Shown here: positions 26,223 to 35,468 of the stretch, in pieces
Layout of the letters: every line of letters starts with the position of its first letter
How positions within the stretch are numbered: position 1 is the stretch's first letter
Origin: Iocasia fonsfrigidae
GTDB taxonomy: Bacteria > Bacillota > Halanaerobiia > Halanaerobiales > DTU029
Length of the DNA stretch: 64,000 nt
Assembly: GCF_017751145.1 (NCBI RefSeq)
Contig: NZ_CP046640.1
Span: 1,592,137 to 1,656,136, forward strand
Direction of reading: 5' to 3'
Program-made: the position numbers and the translations under genes
Notes under the pieces: model-generated
Database searches by the model: none
Seen by the model: only the letters and a program-made list of their open reading frames with translations
Told to the model about the DNA's origin: nothing

Positions 26223-26371
26223 ATATTAAAGCTTATAATTTTTAACGGAAATGCTTCATTTATGAAATAATTTTCAAGATTATAATTGTATTAAATTGAG
26301 TGTGGAATAATGGATAGATTCTAATTTAAACCTGAAAAAATTATAATAATTTGGGAAGTAGGTTTTATGTC

Positions 26372-26932
26372 ATGAAGAATACTTTAATTAAAATAGCAAA
26401 AGAGTTAAATAAAGAGCAAATTACTTGGGCGATTGGAGCTTCTGTATTGTTAAATTTTTACAAACTTATAGATAATCCAAATGATATTGATATTATAATA
26501 GAGATATCCGATATAGAAAAAGCAAATAAAGTATTAAAAAATATTGGACATAAAAAGACTTGTAAAGAATCAGATTCTTATTCTTCAAAATATTTTTTCG
26601 AATATGAGATTAATAAAATTGATATTGATGTGATGGCAGGGTTTGTTATTAATTACGGTAGTAATAAACAATATCTATATGAATTTAATAAAAAATCCAT
26701 AACAGACATTTTAAATATAAATAATGTAGAAATCCCATTAACATCCTTAGAAGATTGGTATGTTTTATACAGTTTGATGACTAAACGAGAAGATAAAGTG
26801 AAATTAATTGAAAAGTATTTTAGAGAAAATGGTATTAGAAATTTTGAGATTCTAAAAAAACATATGTCAAAAAAAGATATACCTAAAGAAGTGAAAGAAA
26901 ATATTACAAAATTATTAAAAATAAACAACTGA
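26372..26932 (+). CDS. Nucleotidyltransferase-fold protein (cassette gene)
   Basis: 186 residues. The N-terminus WAIGASVLLNFYKL and NDIDIIIEISDIEKANKVL fit a nucleotidyltransferase fold with the DxD metal pair (D-I-D), and FEYEINKIDIDVMAG supplies a third acidic residue. Similar to DUF6036-like/AbiEii-type proteins, whose targets are often tRNA or protein. ATG 26372 is chosen, and a TTG at 26351 would add 7 residues. No partner gene is in the cassette. Confidence 0.7.
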   Translation: MKNTLIKIAKELNKEQITWAIGASVLLNFYKLIDNPNDIDIIIEISDIEKANKVLKNIGHKKTCKESDSYSSKYFFEYEINKIDIDVMAGFVINYGSNKQYLYEFNKKSITDILNINNVEIPLTSLEDWYVLYSLMTKREDKVKLIEKYFRENGIRNFEILKKHMSKKDIPKEVKENITKLLKINN

Positions 26933-27084
26933 ATTACTTATAATTATTTGAATACTGTAATATCTTATATTCAATTCTATAATTTTTCAAAAAGTGTACA
27001 AAAACTTAATAGTTTTGATATATTGAGAAAGTATATAAAGAATAGGTAAGAAACGGAAAATAAAAATAATTACGGAAAAAGCGC

Positions 27085-27120
27085 AGTACAGATCAGGTCC
27101 CTCCTCGGACCTCCCAATCT
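27085..27120 (+). promoter_or_regulatory. Hairpin downstream of the nucleotidyltransferase gene
   Basis: ACAGATCAGGTCCCTCCTCGG with GACCTCCCAATCTGT forms a stem with AGGTCC/GGACCT in the middle. It shares CTCCTCGGACCTCC with the upstream hairpin. Probably a terminator or a paired regulatory element. Confidence 0.4.
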
Positions 27121-27141
27121 GTCCTGCTTGGCAGCTTACTC

Positions 27142-27246
27142 ACATAACATGGGGTTTAAGACTCCACTATCGTTTCGTCCAAATTCCTTCATCAAGGGCA
27201 GTAGCCCTAAGATTCAGGAACTTCTTAAACCCCTGGTACGTTATCA
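27142..27246 (+). repeat. attC recombination site, type 1
   Basis: ACATAAC (27142-27148) to GTTATCA (27240-27246), apex AAGGGCAGTAGCCCTAA. R'' with its flank (TCACATAAC) is complementary to the start of its cassette (GTTATGTGA, 26123). Confidence 0.9.
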
Positions 27247-27408
27247 GAAATCGAGGGTAGTTAGGTTAAAATCGGGTAGTAAAAATAATCAATTTAAAGG
27301 ATATAGAAAGGACGACATATGGAGCTATATAAGTAAGCGTCAAATATAACCCACATTCCTTACAGCCGAAATCTATGAGATAATTTCCCTGAGGGAGGTT
27401 ATTTGAAG

Positions 27409-27729
27409 ATGAATAACAAACGTGAAATCTGGATTGAAAGAATCCAGGATTACAAAGCAAGTAGTTTAACTGCTGCCAAATGGTGTGAAGAGAATGGTCT
27501 AAGCATTAATTCTCTAAGATACTATACTCATAAATTTAATAAGGAAAAGAAAGAACAGGAATCTAGTCAAACTAAATGGACAGCTGTATTTCCTGCCCGA
27601 GCAGAAGATACCAATTCTGAAACTAAAACCATAAAAATAACTATAGGCCAGGCGATCATAGAAATCGTTCCAGGTTTTGATCCTAATACTTTTGAAACTC
27701 TTGTCAGGATTCTTAAGGAACAATGTTAA
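27409..27729 (+). CDS. tnpA: IS66 TnpA accessory protein
   Basis: Same 106-residue protein as at 11166-11486 with a few changes (SINSLRYYTHKF, ARAEDTNSE, EIVPGFDPN). Frame intact, overlapping tnpB by 7 bases. Confidence 0.85.
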   Translation: MNNKREIWIERIQDYKASSLTAAKWCEENGLSINSLRYYTHKFNKEKKEQESSQTKWTAVFPARAEDTNSETKTIKITIGQAIIEIVPGFDPNTFETLVRILKEQC

Positions 27730-28079
27730 ATCAACATCATATCAATAAGGTGTACTTAGCCCTAGGGCCTACTGATCTTAGGAAATCAATCAATGGCCTA
27801 TCCTTAATAGTTCAGGAGAGCTTTAAGCTCAATCCCTTTTCTCATGACCTCTTTGTCTTCTGTAACAGAAAGCAGGACAAGCTCAAGATTTTGGAATGGG
27901 ATAATGATGGTTTCTGGTTACACTACAAACGCCTGGAAAAAAGTAGATTTAGATGGCCTGATGGTACTACTGGCTCTACAGTAATGATTGATGAAAGACA
28001 ATTCAGGTGGTTACTTGATGGTTTATCTATTCATCAAAAAGGTGCTCATTCTGCCGTTAAAGAAAGAATAATCATCTAA
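27723..28079 (+). CDS. tnpB: IS66 TnpB accessory protein
   Basis: 118 residues, two substitutions from the copy at 11480 (YLALGPTDL and KGAHSAVK). All conserved TnpB positions are kept. Confidence 0.92.
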   Translation: MLNQHHINKVYLALGPTDLRKSINGLSLIVQESFKLNPFSHDLFVFCNRKQDKLKILEWDNDGFWLHYKRLEKSRFRWPDGTTGSTVMIDERQFRWLLDGLSIHQKGAHSAVKERIII

Positions 28080-28177
28080 AATAAACTTTAGACAAAAGGC
28101 TCAAAAACATTGTAAAATCAGAGCTTTTACGCTTAATTTTAGTATCTTTTTTCTCCTAAAAATGATATAATAGACTT

Positions 28178-29773
28178 ATGAAAACTACTGATAAATCAAC
28201 GACTATACAAGTTAATAAAGAAGAAAATCAAGAGCTATCTTTAGAAGATAAAATTGCAAGACAGGCTCAACAAATTGAAGAATTGACAGCTAAATTAAAC
28301 TGGTATGAGGAACAATTTCGCTTAAACCAACAAAGGCGATTTGGTGCTTCTAGTGAAAAATCTAATTCTAATCAGTTATCAATTTTTAATGAGGCTGAAC
28401 AGGAAGCTAAGGTCAGTCTCAAAGAACCCGAACTTGAGGAGATTACATATAAAAGACGTAAGGGCAAAAACAAAAAGAAAAAGTCCTTCGAAGATCTCCC
28501 TGTTGAAGTCATTGAATATCATCTAGATGAAGCTGAGCAGATCTGTCCGCAATGTGGTAAGCAACTTCATGTCATGAGTAAGGAAATTAGAAAAGAATTA
28601 AAGATTATTCCTGCTCAGGTTAAGGTTGTTGAACATGTTCGTGATGTTTATGCCTGTAGAAATTGTGAAAAGGAAAATATCACAACTCCAGTAATTACTG
28701 CTCCTATGCCTAATCCAGTTTTAAAAGGGAGTTTTCTCTCTCCATCGTTACTGGCATATATCATGGATACCAAATATTCTCAAGCAGTACCTCTTTACAG
28801 ACAGGAGAAACAATTTAAGAATTTTGGCATTGAGCTATCCCGTCAAAATCTGGCTAACTGGGTAATCCATGGAGTCAACAACTGGCTTAACTATCTATAT
28901 GATAGAATATATGAATATTTATTAAAAGAAGATATCGTACATGCTGATGAAACTACACTTCAGGTTTTATCTGAAAAAGGTAAAGCAGCTAAAAGCAAAT
29001 CATATATGTGGCTCTATGCTACTGGAGTTTCCAGTCCACCGATCTACTTATATGAATATCAACCTTCCAGGGCTAATGAACATCCGAAGAAATTCTTAAC
29101 TGGATTCAGTGGGTTTCTTCAAACCGATGGCTATGCTGGGTACAATAGTGTTCAGGACGTCACCCAGCTCGGATGTTTTGCTCACGCTAGACGTGGTTTC
29201 ACAGATGCCTTAAAGGCATTACCTAAAGGCTCTGTTCACTTAAAAACTAATGCTGAGGAAGGTCTGAATTTCTGCAATCGACTCTTCCAGATTGAACGGG
29301 ACTTAAAAGACTTATCAGCTGAAGAAAGATATCAAAAACGCCTTGAACAAAGCAAACCAGTTCTGGAGGCCTTTTTGTCATGGCTAAAAATCAAGGAACA
29401 ACAGACTTTACCTAAAAGTGGTCTCAGCAAAGCTATTAAATATTGTCTCAATCAATGGCCTAAACTAGAAGCCTTTCTCCTGGATGGTAGACTAGAGATC
29501 AGTAATAATCGGGCAGAAAGAGCAATCAAGCCCTTTGTTATTGGGAGAAAGAACTTTCTATTTTCCAAGTCGGTAAAAGGAGCTACAGCCAGTGCCATTA
29601 CTTACAGTATCATAGAGACCGCCAAAGCAAACAACTTAGTACCATTCTTTTATCTAAAATATCTTTTTGAGAAACTACCCAACATTGATCTACAAAATAT
29701 AGATGAATTGGATGAATTATTACCCTGGTCTCAATCTATTCCTGAAGAATGCAGGATACCTCATAAGAATTAG
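28178..29773 (+). CDS. tnpC: IS66 TnpC transposase
   Basis: 531 residues, six or so substitutions from the copy at 11935 (for example EPELEEI, HGVNNWL, NIDELDELL). The catalytic Asp-Asp-Glu residues in HADETTL, TDGYAGY and NNRAERA are unchanged, so it should be active. Confidence 0.95.
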   Translation: MKTTDKSTTIQVNKEENQELSLEDKIARQAQQIEELTAKLNWYEEQFRLNQQRRFGASSEKSNSNQLSIFNEAEQEAKVSLKEPELEEITYKRRKGKNKKKKSFEDLPVEVIEYHLDEAEQICPQCGKQLHVMSKEIRKELKIIPAQVKVVEHVRDVYACRNCEKENITTPVITAPMPNPVLKGSFLSPSLLAYIMDTKYSQAVPLYRQEKQFKNFGIELSRQNLANWVIHGVNNWLNYLYDRIYEYLLKEDIVHADETTLQVLSEKGKAAKSKSYMWLYATGVSSPPIYLYEYQPSRANEHPKKFLTGFSGFLQTDGYAGYNSVQDVTQLGCFAHARRGFTDALKALPKGSVHLKTNAEEGLNFCNRLFQIERDLKDLSAEERYQKRLEQSKPVLEAFLSWLKIKEQQTLPKSGLSKAIKYCLNQWPKLEAFLLDGRLEISNNRAERAIKPFVIGRKNFLFSKSVKGATASAITYSIIETAKANNLVPFFYLKYLFEKLPNIDLQNIDELDELLPWSQSIPEECRIPHKN

Positions 29774-29943
29774 CCTATCATAACGTCCTCAACTTTTCCA
29801 GGTGGGGGCGTTTTGACGCTTACGTAGATTAAACCAAATTCTTTCCGATGTATTATGGGGATATTTAAAAAATAAAGATAAGATGAATTATATTAAATTC
29901 AAATAAGGTTTTATAAAGTATAGACGTGGGCGCCTCAGCCATC

Positions 29944-30082
29944 AGATAACAGAGTATTCCCGTGACGCCAAAAACCGGCTACCCTGTCGGGACATGCTCT
30001 CTGTCATGACTTTTGCGAATTGCGGCAAAAGTCATGACAGGCCTTTGGCACGAGCACGTCGGGAATACTCGGGACGTTAGCT
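29944..30082 (+). repeat. attC recombination site, type 3
   Basis: AGATAAC (29944-29950) then AGAGTATTCCCGTGACGCC. The right side is CACGTCGGGAATACTCGGGAC, ending GTTAGCT (30076-30082). A long inner stem CATGACTTTTGC/GCAAAAGTCATG makes it the most symmetrical type 3 site. Confidence 0.88.
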
Positions 30083-30198
30083 GACATTGATATACTATTT
30101 TTTTGCGAAGTTGAGATGGAATTTATGGTATATGAAAATGGTACATAATAGATATACGCGAAGGTCTAAAAATAAATTGAAGAGAGAAAGGTGTAAAA

Positions 30199-31341
30199 AT
30201 GCATACGATTAAAAGTAATTACAGGGATAATTATATTGACTATTTGAGATTAATTACAATTGTGGCAGTTGTTATTTTGCATACTGTATTGACATATAGT
30301 GGCATAGCTAATTGGCATTATATTGAGGAGCAAGAAATGAGTGACTTATCTAAGTTGATCTCAGCATTAGTTGTAACTTTTATAAATGGATATTCCATGG
30401 GTTTTTTGTTTCTTATTGCCGCTTATTATACAGCAAAATCATATGCTAAAAAAGGAAAAAAAGAGTATATTACTGGTAGATTATATCGATTAGGATTACC
30501 AGTCTTATTATTTGTCTTATTTATTTATCCATTAACAATGTATTTGTTATATATTGCGGGAGAGAAGAAAGTACCAAAAGATAATTTTTTGTTATATCTT
30601 AAAGAATATATAACTACGGGTCAGTTTTTAGATAGTTCTGGACCTTTGTGGTTTGCATTTGCATTGCTTATTTTTTCTATAATTTATGCTATGATAGGAA
30701 AAAAACGAGAAGTAAGTGCTAAGCATTTACCTAATACGAGTATAATAATTTTAACGATTATTTTAGTTGGAACAGTTAGTTATTTAGTTAGATTAGTCTT
30801 TCCAATAGGGTTTGAATTTTTAAATATGCCACTTAGTAACTTTGCGCAACATATTGCTTCATTCATAATTGGTATTAAGGCATATCAATATGGTTGGTTT
30901 AATCAAGTAAGATATAAAGTTGCAAAAAGATGGTTAATAGGAAGTATCGTAATAGGTATTATTAGTTGGCTAGCTCTTATTGTGCTAGGTGGTGTAATTG
31001 AACATGGTGATTATATATTAAAGGGTAAACTAAATTGGCAGAGTTATGTATATGCTGTTTGGGAAAGTTTCATAAGTTTCGGTATGTCTGTTGGATTAAT
31101 AGGATTCTTTAGAGAGAAATTTAATACAGAAAGTAGGTTGATGGTAATATTATCTAAAAATAGCTTTAGCGTTTATGTTTGGCACACGTTAGTTTTAGTA
31201 GCTGTGTCACTACTTATGAGAGATCTTGTTATATATCCCCTAGTGAAAATGATGCTAGTAGCTGGTACTACCTTATCATTATGTTTCTTGTTATCACACT
31301 ATGTATTTAGAGCATTACCTATGCTTAAGAAGATAATGTAG
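30199..31341 (+). CDS. Acyltransferase 3 family membrane protein (cassette gene)
   Basis: 380 residues with about ten transmembrane helices. It opens with YIDYLRLITIVAVVILHTVL, the N-terminal helix of acyltransferase-3/OpgC-like proteins with the putative active His. FINGYSMGFLFLIAAYYTA, GPLWFAFALLIF and SVYVWHTLVLVAVS follow as expected. These proteins move acyl groups onto sugars or other envelope components from the cytoplasmic side. AAAGGTG precedes the ATG. It is one of the largest cassettes here. The cassette start GTTAGCTGA matches its R'' over 9 bases. Confidence 0.88.
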   Translation: MHTIKSNYRDNYIDYLRLITIVAVVILHTVLTYSGIANWHYIEEQEMSDLSKLISALVVTFINGYSMGFLFLIAAYYTAKSYAKKGKKEYITGRLYRLGLPVLLFVLFIYPLTMYLLYIAGEKKVPKDNFLLYLKEYITTGQFLDSSGPLWFAFALLIFSIIYAMIGKKREVSAKHLPNTSIIILTIILVGTVSYLVRLVFPIGFEFLNMPLSNFAQHIASFIIGIKAYQYGWFNQVRYKVAKRWLIGSIVIGIISWLALIVLGGVIEHGDYILKGKLNWQSYVYAVWESFISFGMSVGLIGFFREKFNTESRLMVILSKNSFSVYVWHTLVLVAVSLLMRDLVIYPLVKMMLVAGTTLSLCFLLSHYVFRALPMLKKIM

Positions 31342-31429
31342 TTTTGATTAAGGAAAATACACTAGAAAATGCTACACTTTAATATAAGCTTTAATTATTT
31401 TAATGGTGAATTTTCCGTATATCAACATC

Positions 31430-32533
31430 AGCTAACAATGAGTTTACGGCTCCACTATCGTTACACCCAAATTGATGAACCTAAGCCAAGTCTGGCTAAG
31501 GCTCATCAACTTCGTGGACGCGGCCATTAATGCCGATAATCTAGCAAGGTGAAAGTCCTTGTATCATTAGTTGACCGAATTAGATGATTAGCATATCCAA
31601 CGTACGGTGAGGTAACGAACCGTGATGATGCTTGGGGTGTAAAAGTCGCAGTGGCCTTATACTACGCAGAGAGGATAGGTCAGAACAGTCTGAGCGACGA
31701 GCAAACCTGGGGGTTTGAAGGAAGGAAACGAATACTGCAGCCTCGAAATCATTACCCTTCTGAAACTGTTGAAGGGATAAATGCCTAGCGTCGACCTGTT
31801 TCCAAGTCAGGGAAGACCATGCTTTGTAGGAAGAAACGGTTAAAGGCACTACAAAGGCAGCCGGGGTATGGGTTCTTACACCCAGGGAAAGATTATCGGA
31901 GTAACGACGGGAAAATCCTACTTCCAGCTGGGATTCGTCATAACCAGCAAAGACGATGCTTATAGGGGTACAACCTAAAAGTAGAGAGGACTTAGGATTG
32001 TCGCATGAGCTTATAGTAGCTATGAGAACTAGGTAATACTAGTTTAAGTAATGAAGGGACATTACTCCAGGAGAGGTAACACCTCAAATGGGCAAAGGGG
32101 CTCTCGGTAGATGACGGACATTTAAAGGAAATACTGTCCAGACACAGTGCTGGGATATCAGTATCAACCTCAATAAATGTCGAGCTTATAATCAAACTGT
32201 ATAATTAATGAGAGTACGTAGGCGAATACTTAAATCTGTAATTATATAGGAAGGGTTATTAGGGAAAGTTGTCGCTGCCAACCGGATTCGGGAAAACCGA
32301 CCGTCCGGGATGAGAGGGGGGCTCTGGGGAACGTGATTTGATGACTTATTTACAATAGGACCAACGTAAATACCCGATGGTAAGGGACACAGAGAGTGAA
32401 GAGAACCGATATCAGGTAACCTTTGCTACCTGGCTATCTTAGGAAAAGTGAAGGTCGTTGAATGCTTTGAGTAATTTAAGTTAGCAGATGTGCGCACCCA
32501 GTTTCTACCCGACAAATGCCTGGCACGTTATGT
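31430..32533 (+). repeat. attC site, type 1, interrupted by an intron-like insertion
   Basis: Left part 31430-31513 (AGCTAAC ... GGCTCATCAACTTC), right part from about 32509 (CCGACAAATGCCTGGCAC) to GTTATGT (32527-32533). The insertion falls on the 3' side of the inner stem, not at the apex used by the group IIC introns. Confidence 0.8.
31514..32508 (+). mobile_element. Group II intron-like structured element without ORF (~995 bp)
   Basis: Begins GTGGACGCGGCC and includes CAAGGTGAAAGTCCTTG, a motif common in domain I of group II introns. It ends near GTTTCTAC. No reading frame above 90 codons is credible. A strand-wide pattern of short G-rich stem-loops suggests a large folded RNA. I could not place a convincing domain V, so the class is uncertain and the exact ends could shift by a few bases. 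Confidence 0.5.
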
Positions 32534-32588
32534 AACATTTCTGGCTATAAAATCATTTTGAAATCATAGAGAGGAGAGAAGAGATTAG

Positions 32589-33290
32589 ATGAGTAGAGGG
32601 TTAGAATTAGAGGAGGTAGTTTTAATTGGGAGGACATTTGAGGAATACTATAAGATGTTTGCATTAGAGGAGTTAAATTTAGCAAAAGAAAAAATTTTAG
32701 ATGTTGCTTCTGGTGTTTCTTCGTTTGGAGCTACGGCTAGGGAAGATGGATATGATGTAATAAGTAGTGATAGAATATATCAATTTAGTGCTGATGAAAT
32801 TGAGGATAAATGTTCTAATGACTTAGTAGAAGTTATGGATAAGTTAAAGGGGATAAAGGAGCTATATAAGTGGAAATTTTTTAAAAACATAGACCATTTG
32901 GAAAAGCATAGAGAAAAAGCATATAAGACCTTTATAAAAGATTTTTCCCAAACTAAAGGTGTTAACTATAAATTTGTTGAGTATCCAGGTAGTAATTTTA
33001 GAGATAAGGAGTTTAGTATATCTTTGGTATCTCATTTTTTATTTATGTATGATGAGCATTTAGATTATGATTTTCATAAAAGAACATTAAAGGAATTAAT
33101 AAGAATTACTAAAAAAGAGATTAGGATATTTCCATTAGTAAATTTAAAGAGTGAAAAATCAGATTTTGTTCAGCGGATTATGGAAGATAAGGATTTTGCA
33201 AAATTTCGCTTTAAAAAGGAAGATGTAGATTATGAATTTGTAAAAGGTGGAAATCAAATTTTGAAAATTGTTTTGTCGGAGGAGGAATAA
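32589..33290 (+). CDS. Class I SAM-dependent methyltransferase (cassette gene)
   Basis: 233 residues with motif I ILDVASGVSSFGATAREDGYDV (residues ~37-58, a variant of the GxGxG loop) and the acidic SSDRIYQF strand end. FSISLVSHFLFMYDEHLDYDFH marks the post-motif region seen in a widespread family of small methyltransferases. GAGGAG precedes the ATG. The gene shares a cassette with the tautomerase gene 4 bases downstream. Confidence 0.8.
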   Translation: MSRGLELEEVVLIGRTFEEYYKMFALEELNLAKEKILDVASGVSSFGATAREDGYDVISSDRIYQFSADEIEDKCSNDLVEVMDKLKGIKELYKWKFFKNIDHLEKHREKAYKTFIKDFSQTKGVNYKFVEYPGSNFRDKEFSISLVSHFLFMYDEHLDYDFHKRTLKELIRITKKEIRIFPLVNLKSEKSDFVQRIMEDKDFAKFRFKKEDVDYEFVKGGNQILKIVLSEEE

Positions 33291-33293
33291 ATT

Positions 33294-33683
33294 ATGGGGC
33301 AAATTAAGGTGTATGGTTTAGAGAAATATTTAAATCCAATTAAAGAAGATTTGTCAGAGATAATTCATTCATGTATAGTTGAGGTATTTGAATATCCTGA
33401 AGATAAAAGGTTTCACAGATTTTTTCCAATGAAAGAGGAAGATTTTTATTTTCCATCGAGTAGAAGTGAGAATTATATGATAATTGAAATAAGTATATTT
33501 GAAGGTAGGAAGAAAGAAACTAAGAAGAAATTAATAAAACTATTATTTGAGAAAATAGAAAAAGAATTAGAGATATCTCCTAAAGATATTGAGATAACAA
33601 TTTTTGAAACACCTGCATGTAATTGGGGAATAAGAGGAAGTACAGGAGATGAATTAGTGTTAAATTATAAAGTAGATGTTTAA
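33294..33683 (+). CDS. Tautomerase family protein (cassette gene)
   Basis: 129 residues matching the Tautomerase_2 pattern: IKVYGLEKYLNPIKEDLSE, EDKRFHRFFPMKEEDF, SENYMIIEISIFEGRKKETKK and NWGIRGSTGDELVLNYKV. The amino-terminal proline catalyst of 4-oxalocrotonate tautomerases is not at position 2 (Gly here), which may mean lost or altered activity. GGAGGAGG precedes the ATG. It lies in the same transcription unit as the methyltransferase. Confidence 0.8.
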   Translation: MGQIKVYGLEKYLNPIKEDLSEIIHSCIVEVFEYPEDKRFHRFFPMKEEDFYFPSSRSENYMIIEISIFEGRKKETKKKLIKLLFEKIEKELEISPKDIEITIFETPACNWGIRGSTGDELVLNYKVDV

Positions 33684-33714
33684 AGAGAAAGGTCAAGAGC
33701 ACGCCAGAAACATC

Positions 33715-33845
33715 ACATAACAGCACCTTAGCGACATCCCAGTTAGGAACATAAATAAGAGATAAGTTGACTTATGTAAGATATATAGGGTTTATCAAGA
33801 TTAGGAGTATTACATGGGACGTCGCGAACCTGCGGGACGTTACAC
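33715..33845 (+). repeat. attC recombination site, type 4
   Basis: ACATAAC (33715-33721), complementary to the cassette start GTTATGT, and GTTACAC (33839-33845). Arms CTTAGCGACATCCCA and TGGGACGTCGCGAAC. This site closes the second array segment. Confidence 0.8.
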
Positions 33846-34147
33846 GACATGCTAAATTCTGTTTTTTATAAGATTGTATAGCTTTTAACCTCTCTAACAA
33901 TTAAATCAACAATATTAAACTGAATAATTAAATAAATTATTAGATGATAAAATGATAAATAAATATATAATGGAAATTTTAGACTCTAAATTTTTTGTTT
34001 TTAAGCAGGTATGTGGTTTAGAAGTATTTAAATAGGTAGGCTAATACTTTAGAGAAAATAAGAGAACTAATGATAGATAGAGAAGAAAAATAATTTTTTA
34101 AAGTCATTAAAAATTGATTAAAAATTGAAATGAAACTTTTAAAACAT
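33846..34147. other. AT-rich gap after the array
   Basis: About 300 bases of very AT-rich sequence with many short stops in all frames. No gene, repeat or hairpin that I can support. Confidence 0.5.
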
Positions 34148-34201
34148 TTGACAATTTGATAAAGAATTAGTATAATTTTTATTGACTAGTTATTCGATAA
34201 A
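34148..34201 (+). promoter_or_regulatory. tetR promoter with overlapping operator
   Basis: TTGACA (34148-34153), 17-base spacer, TATAAT (34171-34176). Just downstream lies TTGACTAGTTATTCGATAAA (34182-34201), which shares TGA...TTATTCG with the palindrome at 34832. This suggests TetR autoregulation. Confidence 0.65.
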
Positions 34202-34225
34202 AATTATTTTGAAAGGAGTGGAGAT

Positions 34226-34816
34226 ATGTCTCCAAAATTAGTTAATGTTGAGCAAAAAAGAAAAGAAATCATTGAAGGTACATTGATGGCTTTGTCTAAA
34301 AAAGAGTTGAGTGAATTAAAAATAGCTGATATTGCTAAAGAAATTAATATGGGGCAGAGTACTATTTATGAATATTTTAAGAATAAAGATGAACTGATTA
34401 AACAAGCATTGGAATATTTCTTACAAGAGTTATATATTCCAGAAGAAAATGAGGAACTAACTGTTTTAGAAGAATTTGAATTGATTTTAGAAAAATTCAA
34501 AAGGCAAATTAAAGAAGAAAGAACAAATGAAATCAATATTCTGATTGATGTTTTTTATCAAGGGATTAAAGGAGATTTTGAAAAATTAGGAGAAGTATAT
34601 AGCGATTATATTGATTATATGGTAGAAAGGATAAATCGAGATCAAAAGCGAGGAATAATTAGAGAGGATATTGATCCTCAAGCTTTAATTTCTTGGGTAG
34701 GAGCTACTTTTGATGGATTATGGATTCAAAGTTTATTAAGACCAAAAGATTTTGATGTTGATAAAATTTTCAATTCCTTTTTAAAAGCAATAGAAATTTA
34801 TATTAAAAAAGATTAA
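34226..34816 (+). CDS. TetR/AcrR family transcriptional regulator
   Basis: 196 residues. The N-terminal helix-turn-helix is IADIAKEINMGQSTIYEYFKNK (about residues 31-52) in typical TetR form, followed by an all-helical ligand/dimer domain containing ALISWVGATFDGLWIQSLL. AAAGGAGTGG precedes the ATG. It probably represses itself and the following membrane-protein/EFR1 genes through the two related operator sequences. The ligand is unknown. Confidence 0.88.
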   Translation: MSPKLVNVEQKRKEIIEGTLMALSKKELSELKIADIAKEINMGQSTIYEYFKNKDELIKQALEYFLQELYIPEENEELTVLEEFELILEKFKRQIKEERTNEINILIDVFYQGIKGDFEKLGEVYSDYIDYMVERINRDQKRGIIREDIDPQALISWVGATFDGLWIQSLLRPKDFDVDKIFNSFLKAIEIYIKKD

Positions 34817-34831
34817 ATTTTATGCTTATTT

Positions 34832-34851
34832 TTGAACGATTATTCGTTCAA
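34832..34851 (+). promoter_or_regulatory. Palindromic operator, likely TetR site
   Basis: TTGAACGATTATTCGTTCAA, a perfect 8-bp inverted repeat around ATTA. It lies between tetR and the next gene start at 34884. Confidence 0.6.
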
Positions 34852-34883
34852 AAATGCATTAAACTTAATAGTGGGAGATATTA

Positions 34884-35427
34884 ATGAATTAAATTAAAGA
34901 TGAGATTTCATTTTTCTTTGGTGAAAATCCAAAAACTTTTGATGTTATAGTAATAGGATTGGTTTCAATTTTACTTGGTATTTTTCTAGCCTTTTTTGTG
35001 CCAGTAATAAAAGAAACAACAAATATGCTTCAAAAAGCAATTATTGTTTTAATAGCAACCGATGATCTCGGGGGTGTAATTGCTAATTTTACAAAATTAA
35101 CAAATAATTTTCATGCTTCAAGTCATAAGTTAAGGCTATTCTTTTACTCATTACACATTTTACAACCATTAATTATATTTATAACTTTTAAAACATCGAT
35201 AAGTTTCTTTATCTTTTCATGGCTATATCCTGTTTTAGCAGCTTTGTTAGTAACTGAAGTAATAAAGGATGATTATAAGAGTACTTTTGCTAGTGTATTC
35301 TGGTTAATAGGTATAGTTGTTTGTATTTAATAATAAATCCACCTGTAATAGTATTATGGTTTGCGATTACTTTTTTGACTAAATTAATTTTAGGTTATTC
35401 GATTAATCATTTTCCTGAAACTAACTA
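34884..35427 (+). pseudogene. Small membrane protein, broken by a stop at codon 3 and a late frameshift
   Basis: GGGAGA and ATG 34884 are followed by AAT TAA. The frame then stays open (KDEISFFFGENPKTFDVIVI, VSILLGIFLAFFVPVIKETT) to 35330. Another frame supplies the expected last helix (NPPVIVLWFAITFLTKLILG) to 35427. About four or five transmembrane segments in all. The family is not recognised. Its place between tetR and an EFR1 gene suggests a former membrane partner. Confidence 0.55.
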
Positions 35428-35468
35428 AAAAGCTGGATGATTAAATTTACCAAAAAAGGAGGAGAATT

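Larger units (their letters stand above)
27333..29823 (+). mobile_element. IS66-family insertion sequence, copy 2 (2491 bp)
   Basis: Same ends and length as the copy at 11090-13580. Unlike that copy, the flanking 8-mers differ (CTATATAA left, GTAGATTA right), so the target duplication is absent. That points to a later deletion or recombination beside the element. Confidence 0.95.
27247..29906 (+). pseudogene. Cassette gene of unknown type disrupted by IS66
   Basis: Left piece 27247-27332 and right piece 29824-29906 flank the second IS66. Joined directly they read ...GYRKDDIWSYIS-RLNQILSDVLWGY and LKNKDKMNYIKFK, then stop. No target duplication is present, so some sequence may be missing. An ATG at 27319 with AAAGGA 7 bases before it is the only good start on the left. 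The family is not recognisable. Confidence 0.45.

Noticed and set aside
1346-33845. CRISPR array
   Set aside because: Repeats are 100-160 bases, imperfect palindromes, and separated by genes of varied length. There are no short uniform spacers and no cas genes.
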